A stretch of DNA of 64,000 nucleotides from Didymella arachidicola. Lineage: Eukaryota > Ascomycota > Dothideomycetes > Pleosporales > Didymellaceae. Where the stretch lies: assembly GCA_016630955.3 (NCBI GenBank), contig CM049998.1:1054001-1118000 (forward strand), given 5' to 3'. Positions 23,733 to 35,023 of the stretch are shown one piece after another. Numbering within the stretch: the first letter of the stretch is position 1; every line of letters begins with the position of its first letter. The translations under genes and the position numbers were made by a program. The notes beneath the pieces were generated by a model, which worked only from the letters and a program-made list of their open reading frames with translations, had not been told where the DNA came from and made no database searches.

Positions 23733-23924
23733 TCAGAAATGATCAGGCATCCTTACCGGGCCAGAGCCGTACAAAGCTCTTATGTCGTGTCTGAGCGTCG
23801 TGTTCATTGAAATCGATGAGGTATATGCATAGCCTGGGGGCACTATGGTGCCTGTAACCCATCCTGAGCTCCCGCCCGCTCCACTGCGGCTACGACCTCC
23901 ACCACTGGACCGACCTCGTGGCAT
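23733..23924 (-). CDS. Possible first exon of a Gly/Arg/Ser-rich small protein
   Basis: From the ATG at 23924 the frame reads MPRGRSSGGGRSRSGAGGSS followed by GWVTGTIVPPGYAYTSSISM and NTTLRHDIRALYGSGP. A GTAAGG donor follows directly (near 23756), so the protein may continue into a downstream exon that I could not fix. A low-complexity start with a tidier C-terminal part suggests a real gene fragment, but the support is weak. Confidence 0.3.
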   Translation of the reverse strand: MPRGRSSGGGRSRSGAGGSSGWVTGTIVPPGYAYTSSISMNTTLRHDIRALYGSGPVRMPDHF

Positions 23925-24325
23925 CGATTTGGGTACAAGAGCAAATGCAAGAATTTTGGAGGTGTCGAAGCTGGTAATGTTTTGGTAGGGTGTACTTGTG
24001 AGTAGATTTATTGAACTGAGGTTGTTGCCTAGCATTTAGGGTGTATACCCATTGTCTACTTTGGGAAGATTAGGAATCTCGTGTCACACCCCGACTTCTA
24101 CAACGCAGAGACTGATCGCTGTGTGCTGCTTCACATTGCCGACCAGCTGCTCCTGCCTGTTACATGTCCGCGGTGCTCTGAGCTGGCTGCACACGTCCTA
24201 ACACAGCGTGTCTCAATGCGGTCCACGTCAGCCAGTGGACTTTTCTTAGCTTTCCATGTCTGATCCCAGACTTGTATCCTCGAGATCGATTGTACTTCTC
24301 CTTCGGGTATCATCCACACTCATAT
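23925..24325. other. Intergenic
   Basis: No gene is seen between the possible small protein and the 3' end of the AP-3 sigma gene. Confidence 0.4.
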
Positions 24326-24941
24326 CTACCTTCCCGCCCACAGCCCTCCACCCCTTCCCATCGCGCCCCCACTCCCAAACTTGCCCTCGTTGACAGGCCT
24401 CTTTGCAACCCGCCCCTGGCTCTTGACGCCATCAATCACGCGATCCAGTTGCGTCTCCACGACCACGCCGCCGACTATCATCTCGCCGAGGGCGGCATGC
24501 AGTGTCTCGAAATTGAAAATCAGGTCTAGCTCACACACGTTTTCGAATAGGCCGTCCAGAGCTTGGACAAAGACTTGTATCAGATCGAGCAGGGCGAGCG
24601 GCGACTCGGTCGAAGTGCTGATTATGATGAAGTACAAGGTCGCGTAGTGGCGGTACGTAACGAGGGAGGGGGTGTCGTTGTGGGGTGTTGATGGGGTGGA
24701 TGATTTGGAGGACTGCTGGAGGAGGGGTGGGAGTCTGTGTGTAGTGTCAGTGCATGTGTTACTCGTAAGAAATGCAGGGAGAGGCGCACGGTAGGAAGTT
24801 GCAGGCCGAGTTGGGACGATTCGCGACCAGCGTGAAGATCTCGCTGATCAGGCGCTGCTGCACGCTCGTCTCCAGCTGCGTGTAGAACTTGGTGAGGCGC
24901 GGCTGCCCGGCGTTGTTGAAGACCAGCACCGCGTTTATCAT
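24326..24941 (-). CDS. APS3: AP-3 adaptor complex subunit sigma
   Basis: Small subunit of the AP-3 adaptor, which sorts cargo from Golgi/endosome to the vacuole. Two exons on the minus strand (24941-24790 and 24734-24326) join in frame to give 186 aa. The first exon reads MINAVLVFNNAGQPRLTKFY then TQLETSVQQRLISEIFTLVA, the classic sigma longin start. The second has VTYRHYATLYFIIISTSTES, LALLDLIQVFVQALDGLFEN and VCELDLIFNFETLHAALGEM. The 'VCELDLIF' and 'IVGGVVVET' segments point to AP-3 rather than AP-1 or AP-2 sigma. The tail after KRPVNEGKF is a fungal Gly-rich extension. It is divergent from frataxin, with 182 bp between start codons. Confidence 0.94.
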
Positions 24942-25123
24942 GGTGCGCACATGGGATTGTGGATGGGGGAATGTTTGCGGGGCCGTGCAGGGTATGATGT
25001 GATGGCTCGTTATCGATTGGAGGGAGCTCCACCAGCTGCCAGAGACGCTGCACTCCGCACTTCATCCCCGAGCTTCGACGCACTCATCACTCACACATCA
25101 CATTGGAACTGAATTCTACCAGA

Positions 25124-25794
25124 ATGAAGTCTGTTACACGAATTGGTTCTCTGGCGCTTCACAGGGCTGCTGCGGCGCCGTTGAGGGCTTCGCCGCCTGC
25201 CAATGGCATCATCGCCCGAGCTGCAGCTGTCAGTGCCAGCAGAGCTTCAGTGCGGGCTCTCCATGTCAGCAGGAGCGTACGTGGCATCATGCCGGAGAGC
25301 GAGAACCCGCCGCCCAAGCAGTCTGAGGACTCTGAGACGCCCACCATCCCCACCGACATTCCCACGACCGAGTTCCACGAGCGCGCCGACGAGTACCTGA
25401 ACGAGCTGGTCGAGCGACTGGAGGAGGCGCAGGAGAAGAATCCAGACATTGAGGTCGAGTACTCGGTGCGTAACAGCATGACAGCATGATAGCATTGTGT
25501 GTGGTTTTGCTACGAGACTAACAACACCAGGCCGGCGTCCTCAGAGTCGACTTCATCTCCAAGCAGCTCAGCTACGTGCTCAACAAGCAGCCGCCCAACA
25601 AGCAGATCTGGCTCAGCTCGCCCATCTCAGGGCCCAAACGCTTCGACTGGGTGGTGCTGCAGGAGGGCCAGAACGCGAAGGAGGGCGGCGGCCAGGGCGA
25701 CTGGGTGTATCTGCGCGACGGCACGAGCTTGTCCGACATAATCCGCAAGGAGCTGGCTATCGACAACGAGGTGGACGATGATGTACCCAGGTAG
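25124..25794 (+). CDS. YFH1: Frataxin, mitochondrial
   Basis: Mitochondrial iron-binding protein that helps Fe-S cluster assembly on the ISCU scaffold. Exons 25124-25465 and 25531-25794 join in frame and give 201 aa. The N-terminus is an Arg/Ala/Ser-rich mitochondrial presequence (MKSVTRIGSLALHRAAAAP). The acidic first helix is FHERADEYLNELVERLEEAQ, followed by the core sheet IEVEYSAGVLRVDF, YVLNKQPPNKQIWLSSPISG and PKRFDWV. These are diagnostic of frataxin/CyaY. It lies between APS3 (divergent) and DPH3 (convergent, 145 bp away). The intron has a GACTAACAACACCAG 3' end with a good branch site. Confidence 0.96.
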
Positions 25795-25939
25795 TGCTTG
25801 CGAGCGGGAAAATTACGCCTGGTGAGGGAAGGGAAATGTATGATATAACGAGTTCATAGCCAAAGTCAAAGTCTGCGCGAGCGCAATGGTATCCAACGCC
25901 GGCAATGCAACGCCCAAACTCTCTTGACGTCCTACTCGT

Positions 25940-26274
25940 CTATGCAGCAACAGCAGCCTTCTCTGCCGGTGCATCGTCCTTGTCCTTGGGCAGATCGCTC
26001 TGTGCAGGATTAGCCCATGTTCTTCAGAAGACGTATTTCGAAGGCGTTCAGAGGCTGAGGAAAGAAAGCAACAACCCACCTGGTCGAATATGATCCTAAT
26101 CATCAGCGAGCAGCTCGGACAGCGCGCAATGTCCTCGCCGTCGCGCATGTCGTAGATGCTGATCTCGAAGCGATCGCCGCACGGGCACGGGTGGTGGTAG
26201 ATCTGCAGCGTCTCGTCGTAGAAGCAGTCTTCGATTTCAATCTCGTCGTAGAGGTTGACGTCTTCGTCGGCCAT
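25940..26274 (-). CDS. DPH3: Diphthamide biosynthesis protein 3 (CSL zinc finger)
   Basis: Small metal-binding protein (Kti11) that feeds electrons to the Dph1-Dph2 Fe-S enzyme in diphthamide synthesis and also acts in Elongator-dependent tRNA wobble modification. Exons 26274-26080 and 25999-25940 join in frame into an 84-aa protein. The first exon contains the whole CSL domain: [20 protein letters not shown], then [20 protein letters not shown] and [15 protein letters not shown], with four metal-ligand cysteines (CPCG and CPSC). The second exon supplies [19 protein letters not shown]. Without the intron the frame reads through into unrelated sequence, so the spliced version is clearly right. 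The gene is head-to-head with SEC6, 365 bp apart. Confidence 0.96.
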
Positions 26275-26639
26275 GGTGGGGGTTGTGTGTATTCTGCTTT
26301 TGGTGATTTGTGTACACTCTGCTTTTGGGTGCAGTGAAGGTGTGGTCAGGTAATATGGGCAGGCGCAAAATGTGGTGACTGACGGGTGGCGCGGGGAATT
26401 GTGGTTTGGTTCGGCGGGGCCGCAGCAGCTCGGGGGTCCGCAGCGACAGCGACGTGGGAGGATGAGCAACGTACTGTGGTAGGAGGTAGAGGGCCCTTGT
26501 ATACAACACCACTCGCCACAACATACGAAGACGCGTGTAGAGACAAGGACTGTGCATACCGCAGAAAGATCCAACCAAACTCTCATACCGTACATGAGCC
26601 ACGACCTCAACCACCTCGCGCCGCTCGGTGACTTGTGCC
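26275..26639. promoter_or_regulatory. Shared divergent promoter region of DPH3 and SEC6
   Basis: A 365-bp interval between two start codons facing away from each other. It contains both promoters and 5' leaders. No individual element is identified with confidence. Confidence 0.6.
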
Positions 26640-28925
26640 ATGGGCGACGTCGAGTCGCTCGCGCAGCTGCTGCGGCACCCCGAAGACCTCGACAAGATCC
26701 CTGCGCTCAAGGCCGAGTTCTCGCGCAAAAAGGCCGCCGTCGACGGGCAGCTGCGCCATGGCCTGCGCGAGCAGCTCGAGCTGACGCAGGCCGGCATGAC
26801 CAGCATCACCGACGGCCAGCGCACCGTCAACCTGATCAAGGAGGAGATGATGAAGATTGACAAGCTGTGCGCCGAGGCCCAGAACATGATCCAGGACTTC
26901 CCCCACATCAACGTCGTCGCCCAGACGCACAAGAACTTCGAGAGCGTCGAGAAGATGCGCAGAGACATCCAGTCCTTCGACGAGCGCCTGGCCCAGCTCG
27001 AGTTCCTGCTGGACCAGGACGACGAGGACCCCACCGGCCAGGGTAACCTCCTGCAGATCCACTACGGCCTGACCCAGCTGCGTGACATCCGCGACGTGGC
27101 CATGGACCAGATCAAGAGCACCGAGGACGGCTCCACCGAGCTCATCGACAACCTGACCCTGGAGAACGGCGCCACCGTCCAGGACCTCTTTGCGCGCCTC
27201 GACGACGTCATCGAGCGCTTCGACCAGCACATTGGCGAGGCCTGCATCAACATGATCGAGCTTGTGCAGTCGGGCAACGAGGGCATCGTCGTGCGGCTCG
27301 CCGTCATCGTCGAGGAGGAAGAGAAGACGGACGCCAAGGTCAAGGCGCTGCAAGACGCCCAGCGCGAATACAAGGACCTGGCCTCGCGCTTCAAGTCCAT
27401 CACCGCTGGGCCCAAGGAACTGCGCGGCTACAAAGACAAGTTCACCAAGGCCATCGAGTACGTCTGCGAGGCGAACATGGCCGAAGCCCGCGAGAAGTTC
27501 GACGAGGATCCTGAAAAGGTCGACAAGTACTTCAAGTGGTACTTCAACAACCTCAACACCGTCAAGCTAGGCATGGTGAACCTGATGCCGAAAAAGTGGA
27601 AAATCATGCAGACATACATCAACATCTACCACAGACAGATGCACGACTTCCTAATGAGTCTTGCTGACGACGAAGGGCTTGGGCCGCAGTACCTCCTCGC
27701 TGTGATCAACTGGGTGGACAGATACTATGCGAAGATGAATAAGCTGGGCTTCCCCGAAGAGGCGTTGGAGCCACACGTCATTGACAACCGCGGCCCAGAG
27801 CTGATACGCACATACCGCCAGGTCATCATCAACGCCGTGGACCAGTTCATGGACCGCATCAACTCGGGCGACCGCAAGTCATTCCTCGACCAGGACCGCA
27901 ACGCCTACGAAGTCAACCCAGATGGCATCTTCCAGACACGCTCGTTGGGCGATACGTGGACGATGCTGTCCCAAAACCTGTCTGTTGCAGCCAGCAGCGA
28001 GCGCGCAGACGTAGCAGAAGGCACAGTAGATGCCATGATCCGCGCCCTCACAACGCGCCAGCGTCTCTGGACAACACTCATCGACGACGAAAAAGACAAG
28101 TACATGGGCCCCACCCCGCAGCTCGACGGCGAAGCCGTCCCCGTCTTCCAGGAATGGCTCATCGCCCTCGCGAACGATCAGATCATCTGCATCGACGACG
28201 CAGACGCCGACCAAGGGCGGCCGAGCTTCGTCACCATCTTCGAAAAAGAAGCCACCCCACTCCTCTCCCCACAGTACCTCTCCGACCGCCTCGCTCCACA
28301 ACTCGACGAACTCAAGAACGGCTACATCGACATCTCCTCGCACTGCATCCAGACCTTCTGCCAGCTCATCTTCCTCACCGACTTCCGCCCCATCCTCCCC
28401 AAGTTCTTCACCCCAGCATGGTACCAAAGCACAGACATGGCATCCATCATCATCACCTTCAGAGACTACCTCGCCGACTACGAAGACCAAGTCCACCGCT
28501 CCCTGCGCGACCTTCTCATCGACTCCCTCGCCGACGAACTCCTCGTCCAGTACCTCGGCGCCGTCCGCAACAAAGCCGTCAAATTCCGCCGCTCCGACGC
28601 CTTCGCGGCCAAACTCCGCGACGACCTCGTCACTGCGTTCGAGTTCTTCCGCTCCTACGCCGAGCAAGGGAGGGAAATCATGCAGCGCTGGCGCGCGGTC
28701 GAGTTCTTCCTCAGACTGCTCGAGACGGATAAATCGCAGGTGCCGTTCGTGTATGAGGAGTTCAAGGCGACGTATAGAGATGTGCATATTAGCTGGGTGG
28801 AGGCTGTGCTGAGGAGCAGAGATGATTTTGATAGGGGCATGTTGAATGCGGTTAAGGCGAAGGCGGCGGAGATGGTGGATGATTTGGATGCCCCGGCTGA
28901 TCCTATCATGGGGCGGGTGAAATAG
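26640..28925 (+). CDS. SEC6: Exocyst complex component Sec6
   Basis: Subunit of the octameric exocyst that tethers secretory vesicles to the plasma membrane at hyphal tips. A single intronless frame of 761 aa begins [20 protein letters not shown] and matches the Sec6/EXOC3 family in length and pattern: an N-terminal coiled region ([38 protein letters not shown]), then the helical-rod core with [20 protein letters not shown] and [18 protein letters not shown]. The C-terminal half contains [20 protein letters not shown] and ends in [12 protein letters not shown]. The C-terminal half is written with C-ending codons and then G-ending ones. Long antisense frames over this gene (up to 397 codons) are shadows. 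DPH3 is head-to-head upstream. Confidence 0.95.
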   Translation: MGDVESLAQLLRHPEDLDKIPALKAEFSRKKAAVDGQLRHGLREQLELTQAGMTSITDGQRTVNLIKEEMMKIDKLCAEAQNMIQDFPHINVVAQTHKNFESVEKMRRDIQSFDERLAQLEFLLDQDDEDPTGQGNLLQIHYGLTQLRDIRDVAMDQIKSTEDGSTELIDNLTLENGATVQDLFARLDDVIERFDQHIGEACINMIELVQSGNEGIVVRLAVIVEEEEKTDAKVKALQDAQREYKDLASRFKSITAGPKELRGYKDKFTKAIEYVCEANMAEAREKFDEDPEKVDKYFKWYFNNLNTVKLGMVNLMPKKWKIMQTYINIYHRQMHDFLMSLADDEGLGPQYLLAVINWVDRYYAKMNKLGFPEEALEPHVIDNRGPELIRTYRQVIINAVDQFMDRINSGDRKSFLDQDRNAYEVNPDGIFQTRSLGDTWTMLSQNLSVAASSERADVAEGTVDAMIRALTTRQRLWTTLIDDEKDKYMGPTPQLDGEAVPVFQEWLIALANDQIICIDDADADQGRPSFVTIFEKEATPLLSPQYLSDRLAPQLDELKNGYIDISSHCIQTFCQLIFLTDFRPILPKFFTPAWYQSTDMASIIITFRDYLADYEDQVHRSLRDLLIDSLADELLVQYLGAVRNKAVKFRRSDAFAAKLRDDLVTAFEFFRSYAEQGREIMQRWRAVEFFLRLLETDKSQVPFVYEEFKATYRDVHISWVEAVLRSRDDFDRGMLNAVKAKAAEMVDDLDAPADPIMGRVK

Positions 28926-29326
28926 ATGGTGGGCGAAATGTACACTATGATGTTTTATTTTGGTGGTTTGAGAAGTAGGTTTCCATGTGATGCACGAGGT
29001 TAAGGCTTTGCGTTGACTGATTGATAGGGTGTCGAGAGAGTTTGTGGTCTTGACCCGCCGTGGCTCAAGCAACGATCTTGTTTCTCTGAACGGACGTCAT
29101 TCGCGTACCCCAGCATAGGGAGTTTACACCACTACTCAGCTCACAACCCGATCGAAGCCATCAACATCTCAGCAGCAGCACGACGACATCTCACCAAACG
29201 AAAGTCAAGTTGTAAACTCAGATGGGTATATCAACTATCTCGTCCCTCCGCCAGGAGGGGGAGCACCAGCTCAACTATCTACAATCCTCAGGCATCATAC
29301 TTCACTCCACATAAGCCTCCAGAGCT

Positions 29327-29741
29327 CTACAAGAAAAGCGCCGCAACAGCACCAACACCCGCAACGAAGCCGCCGACCTTGGCGTGGCTGGCAGCGCCAG
29401 TGAACTCGGAGGCAGGCGCGCTGTAGGCACCTGTGCCGGAAGGAGCCGCAGTGCCGACCTCCGAGGCGAGGGGCGTGCTGACGCCGCCGGTGGGGACAAT
29501 GGGGGCAGCAGCGCTGCTGGTGGGGTAGGGAGCGGGCGCGGTGACGGCGAGTGAAGCCGGGGCGCTGGGAGTATGGACGGGGTAGGAGAGAGTCCTGGGC
29601 TTTGTTAGTGCGATGCGTGAGTATTGTGGACGCGGGTACGTACTCGGTGACGGTGACGGTGATGGGGGCCGAGCAGAGCTCCTCGCTGTACTGGGCCGCG
29701 ACGGCGGCGATGAGGGAAGCGGCGACGATGGAGAACCTCAT
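29327..29741 (-). CDS. Small Ser/Ala-rich secreted wall protein, likely GPI-anchored
   Basis: Exons 29741-29644 and 29594-29327 join in frame to give 121 aa. It has a signal peptide (MRFSIVAASLIAAVAAQ), then the short segment CSAPITVTVTETLSYPVHTP, a long Ala/Pro/Ser/Thr-rich stretch, and a hydrophobic C-terminus (GGFVAGVGAVAALFL) preceded by small residues that would suit GPI attachment. This is the layout of small fungal cell-wall proteins with one VTVTET-type motif. The unspliced frame gives an unrelated Arg-rich tail and is rejected. Specific function unknown. Confidence 0.8.
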
Positions 29742-31237
29742 GTTGATTGATTGGAGATTAATATTGATGGAAAAGGGTATAGGTGAAGATGTGCGATGAG
29801 TTGAAGGGTAAAGAGCGTGTGGGTTGTGAATGAGTGGCTAACAGTTCCGAGACTGAGAATTACTGTTCGTCTTGCGATGATGGAGTGAAACCCTGGAATG
29901 CAAGATACACGCGTGATATAGGTGCCACGAAATGAAGTGCGCGTCCTGATCGATCCCGCGCTGCGTCGATGAGCAGACCCACCTGCTGCGCAGGGATCAA
30001 GAGGAGGGTGAGTTGGTTGATCATGGGTTTTGGCGATAACGGAGATTTCGCTAATGATTGACTCCAGGTTTGAGAGTGACTTCCCGCTGTTGCTCCCAGA
30101 CTCTCATCTCAGAGGCTGTGGGGCGGTGACTAGGCGACTTTGCGGCGCGTACGTACGTTGTCAGCAGCGTCCACTTGACAATGTGAGCAACAACCAAGGA
30201 CGCAGAGTACATGCTTTGATGTCATCGTGGGCGCTCCCTTTCTTAGGGTAGGCTTGGTTGTTGATCGGAATGTTGACGTGCATGCAGAGAGCCAAACAAC
30301 GTGGTGACTGTCTCGAAACGCCCTGGCTCTGCAGGGAAGATCCCGAGATGAAGCACTGTGATGAACCGATATGAAACAGCCGCTCGACAAGGGCACGTGA
30401 TGTCAAATTCCGGCGGGACTGAACGGAACGTTGAGATGGTGATCATGCGTGGCCTTCTGGTTTGCTCATGTCCTTCGATTGGGACACGGGCGCGCTCATC
30501 GTGTTTGGGGAAGGTCTTGAGGCGCGGGTGAATCGAGACCAATGGAATTTTTGGGACTTGAGATTGCTAATAATGCCTGACTCGTGGAAAGGGCACGCGA
30601 CTGCGTTCTGCACCCAGCTCTGCTCTTGCACTCGCCCTGAGTATGTCTGGCTCGAAGTCAGCACGGGATCGTGATGGAGGTCGGTATGGTGGGTGTTGAA
30701 GGATGACGAATGCGGGGTGACCTGATCGACCGTAATCGTGTTCGCTAAGGCATGTACCACCGCTCGGCAGTGCAGGTGCGCATGTGAGCATCAACTGCAC
30801 ATCACCCTGCTGCCACATTCAAGTAGCGGTTAGCAAAGGTCTCCAGCCCGGATTCCTCAAAGCTTGATCGCGACGTTACCGGTCTTTGGAATTCCTTAAC
30901 CTTTGATTACCACACGCATCAACACTCATCAACGCTAGAACATCTCGAACATTGCAAGCATACATCTGAGCTCGTGCAACCTCAACAGCAACAATGCAAA
31001 CTCTTTCCAACACAGTAGGGCAGCGTCACTCCGACTCGCCAGCCATACACTCTCGCCGTTGTTTGTGTGTGTGTATATGTTCACGGACAATATGCTTATT
31101 TTACACAGTGTTCATTGTCCGACCTTTGACCTTAAACCTGTGTGCTTCCTCTCTGAACGACCATCTACTTTAGAAAATGTAAATACACAACACCATCTCG
31201 CTGTGCACTCTCAGCACCTTGCTGAGTATCTCCAAAA
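29742..31237. other. 1.5-kb intergenic stretch
   Basis: Short frames only; the part before 31238 probably includes the promoter and leader of the next gene, with many CAACA-type runs. Confidence 0.45.
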
Positions 31238-31714
31238 ATGCCTACCAAGATGTTCTTCCGCTTGTTCTCCAGAAAGAAGTATTTCACATTCTGGCATTTC
31301 AGCCGCACGTCATCTTATACACATAAGCACCGTCAAAGAATGGCAAACTATAGGAGGCAGTACCTTGATCACGTCGAGCGATGGCTCAACTACGAGGAAG
31401 AGTCCAGTACTCCTCCACCAGGAGAAGAAGACAAGGAACCACCAGTCAAGAAGTCATTGCCGCCGAAGTCACACAAGCGGGTGGATTCGTCTGTAGACGA
31501 GGCGCGCCGAGACATCGCTAGGGACGTCGCGAAGGAAAATCAGCTCAATCGAGCTGCACGATCCAAATGCATCGCTGATCAGGGTAAGGTATCAAGCCTC
31601 CCCATCGTATTGCCGCTCCCTTCCATGCGAGAAGAGGGAAGCGAAGGGTGGGCAACTGATGAGGCTATTCTTGATTTTATCGAAGAGCAAAATCAAGGTG
31701 AGACCATGACGTAG
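31238..31714 (+). CDS. Hypothetical basic/acidic protein
   Basis: A 158-aa single frame with a basic aromatic N-terminus (MPTKMFFRLFSRKKYFTFWH), then polar, charged stretches (NYEEESSTPPPGEEDKEPPV, SVDEARRDIARDVAKENQLN) and an acidic tail (EAILDFIEEQNQGE). It begins in a CTCCAAAAATG context. No known domain is recognised. The regular charge pattern makes a real coding sequence likely, but it could be lineage-specific. Confidence 0.5.
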   Translation: MPTKMFFRLFSRKKYFTFWHFSRTSSYTHKHRQRMANYRRQYLDHVERWLNYEEESSTPPPGEEDKEPPVKKSLPPKSHKRVDSSVDEARRDIARDVAKENQLNRAARSKCIADQGKVSSLPIVLPLPSMREEGSEGWATDEAILDFIEEQNQGETMT

Positions 31715-32403
31715 AAGATCAAAATCTTGTTAGATTTATCATAGGGTCACTCGCTTCACCTATTCGTTTCCTTTGTCGATCACCATAGTCGCATCTAGTG
31801 TAAAATCTTCTCTTCTTGTGCGTGTCCGGATACGTGTTACAATGTCTTCGCAAATTGTCGACGCAACTTCATAATAGGCCTTCAATGCTCTTTCGTGCCC
31901 AGCGTGTAGTGCGCCACAACTGTGTCCAATCGCCTACGCATTGCATAAATTTGGAGCCAGTTGACTCAAGCACAATCCATTCCTGAGCACGCACGCTATA
32001 GTCTGTAGGTCTGTAGTACAATTGTGGCTCCGACGAATCGGTCCAACATTCGCTCTTATGTAATGCTTCTCATCGTTACCACCTGCCCGTTTCTTCTGCT
32101 GGATGTCACATTTTCATCTACATGGAATTTCAGAGATCATGTCAGTAAGAAGCGGCTATTGATTCGCGAGTCACCGTATTACCCAACGACAGCCTCATAT
32201 CTGCTTCAGCATAGGCTAAGATGCGATCTCCTCATAGATAATGGTGCAGAGTCTGGTCGTGCGTGGGTAGTACGAAAACGACCGGTGCGAGAGACGCGCC
32301 AATATGACAAACAGATTCTAGACCATTCAATCTTATCTATTAACATTATTTACAGCAACATCTCGGTCATACTGAGATTATAGTGGGCTAGATGCAAGCT
32401 TGT
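31715..32403. other. Intergenic
   Basis: 3' flanks of the hypothetical gene and of the convergent lactonase gene. No convincing gene. Confidence 0.45.
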
Positions 32404-33754
32404 CTACTGGAGAGGAGCACCAGACGCGGCGACAGTGGCGTAGAACAGCTTGGTCTGGCCAGTGATGATCATGCGTCCATTGCCAGCAAACTGGAAGTTA
32501 GCAGCCGTTGTACCAGTGTAGATCTTGCCAATGAGCTTTCCGGAGGGGTTATAGACCCAGACACCGTCGCCAGCGCCAGTGTAGACACGACCCTTGGAGT
32601 CAGTGTGGATACCGTCAGGGATGTAAGCAGGGACATAGGCAAAGGTCTTCCGGTTCTCGAATGTGCCATCCTCAGCGACATCGAAAGAGTAGATGGAAGC
32701 AGGAGAGGACAGGTTGCGGCCGAAGAAGCCAAGCGCGATACCAGTGTCAGTAACGTAAGCCTTGTTGCCATCAGGGGAAATCGTAATGCCGTTGGGCAGA
32801 GTGAAGTCGTCAGCAGCGACAGTGGTGGCACCGGTGTTGAAGTTGTAGCGGTAGACCTGGTTCCTCAGGCCAGGGGCGGGACGGAAGTCCTGGAGGTAGC
32901 CGTAGAGAGTGTCGGTGAAGTAGAGATCACCATTCTTGGGGCTAACGACCAGATCGTTCAGTGAGTTGAACTGGCGACCGAAGTAGTTGTTGAGAAGTGC
33001 TAGCCTGGTCAGCGCGGCTTTGGACTTGCTTGAAATGAACTTACTGGTTGTGTTATATGGTGCCTCTGGGTTCATGACGTACAAAGCCGAGGGAATGTTA
33101 TCTCCCTGACCCTCACCTGCAAAAATGATGTTGCCCTTGTAATTGGTGCCACCGTTAGGATTGATAACCTGAGGGTTGGTGGTGTTGACAATGGTCACAG
33201 GTGCAGCCTTGACAGTACCATTGCGGACCTTCTCGGCATCTGCGAGAGAAATCTTCTGGATAATGGAAGACTTGTTCAGGCCAGTGCCCGCAGCGGGAGC
33301 ACCAGCATTCTGGACGAAGAAAACCTCATCACGCTTCGGGTACCTTGATTGTGTCAGCCTTCCCATCTGTATACGCCACATATGGAGAAGCCCACCATGT
33401 CACAGCCTCGTGGAAGATGGGGTCAGACTCCGAGGAAGCAATCTGGGTCAAGGAAGGGTTGGATCCAATAACATCGTAGAACTCCTCGTCGTAGATGTGG
33501 AAGGGCTTAGCCAACAGAGACTCCTCTGTGACACCAGGCCAAACGAACAACTGGAACTAGTTAGATCATGTGTCACGCAACGGTCTGATGTGAAGGTAAC
33601 ATACCGTGGAGTCGTTGGCAATGGCGGGCGGCGGGACATTTTCCAACACATTGAAGATCTTCTGATTCACGACCTGGGCGGTTGCAGGTACTTGCTGTGC
33701 CAAGGCACAGCCAACAGCCGCGCTGACAGCAAAGAATGTGTTGGTGGACGGCAT
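32404..33754 (-). CDS. Secreted SMP-30/gluconolactonase-like protein
   Basis: Six-bladed beta-propeller of the SMP-30/gluconolactonase/LRE family, which usually hydrolyses lactones with a bound divalent metal. Four exons on the minus strand, 33754-33605, 33556-33396, 33343-33045 and 32999-32404, join in frame to give 401 aa. It has a signal peptide (MPSTNTFFAVSAAVGCALAQ). Family motifs are EAVTWYPKRDEVFFVQNAGA (formed across intron 2), NSLNDLVVSPKNGDLYFTDT and LPNGITISPDGNKAYVTDTG (metal-site region), then PDGIHTDSKGRVYTGAGDGV. The last intron is 45 bp and in frame, so the gene could be wrongly annotated with about 15 extra residues. Secreted, substrate unknown. Confidence 0.92.
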
Positions 33755-34023
33755 CGTGGCACAAAAAGCCAGTAGGGCCGAAGTGAAATGACTGGGTTTG
33801 GCGAACTGCTGCACCTAGGAGGGTGTGACACACAGTTGATGAAGACACACGAATAAGGTTTCTAGATGGTCCCTAAGGATATATACTGTGTACAGGCTCT
33901 GAAATTAGGGCGGCGATTGCCACGCGAGACCCTCGCGTCATTCTACACGAAGCTTGCGGGTTGATCCAAGCCAAGTCTCGGAGTAGGCTTCGATATCTGA
34001 CGGTCGTTAAAGAGCTAAGCTTA
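33755..34023. other. Lactonase upstream region
   Basis: Promoter-side sequence of the SMP-30-like gene, ending at the TA target of the outermost nested transposon. Confidence 0.5.
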
Positions 34024-35023
34024 CTGTAGTATCTAGCAAAAGTAGTCTTTAGTTAGTGCAGACAGGGATTAGGTACAAGGGTTGTGAATAAATAAGTAAG
34101 AATACAAAGTAACCTATAGAATTTTAATAAAGTATCTAAACTACCTAGTAGTCTATATATAAATACTAATAGAGAATTATTTTAGAATAGTATATATCTA
34201 CCTAAGACTCTAATAATAGTATTATATTAGTTTCTTATACTAATATCTTAGAGCTTAATACTATTCTACTTAGCCTTACTTATATATATAAGCTTTATTT
34301 TAGTACCTAAAGAGTATTTTTATATATATTATCTAAGTAGCTACTATATATTTTAATTAAATATAAATTAAATAAAAGCCTAGAATAAGTAATTATCTAT
34401 AATATATATATATAGCAAGCAGAACAGTTAGCAAGTAGAACACCTAGATTTACTAAGAAAAATTAATAATCTAAAGCTTAATAACTCTAGCTTTATTAGA
34501 TAGAACTTTCTAAAGTTTTAGTATATATATTCTATATCTATAAGGTTTAATATATTAAAAGAAATAAGCTTTACCTATACTACTTCTTTAGATATAATAA
34601 AGTAGGTTTAAATAATCTCTATAATTTACTAAATCCTTAATAACCTTTATTCTATTCTAGCTAGACCTCTTAAGCTTTAAAAATAGCTTTTTGTAGGTAC
34701 TTGTAGTACTATTAACGTACCTTACAGGCGAACGCCGTATATAGGCAAACGCTATACCTTATTTTACTAGTTAAATCTCTATTTTTACTTCTAAATAACT
34801 CCTCTAGTACTAGGTGTTAAATTCTAAATTTTTTATAGTAGAGCTGCAAGTATATAAAGAAGCTGTTTCTAAAATCTAAAAGGTATAGCTTTAGTAAATA
34901 ATAAGTTATTAGAGAAAAAGTAAATTATAGGGATTATTTAGACCTACTTTTCTATACCTCTAGATCTATAAGAGCTAGAGCTAAGCTACTTATAGGACTA
35001 AAAGTACACCTATATAAGATATA

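Noticed and set aside
25813..26610. 265-codon minus-strand frame read as one protein
   Set aside because: It contains DPH3 exon 1 but includes upstream promoter sequence and reads through the intron; the spliced 84-aa DPH3 explains it.
27879..29072. 397-codon minus-strand frame
   Set aside because: Antisense to SEC6; composition mirrors the sense codons.
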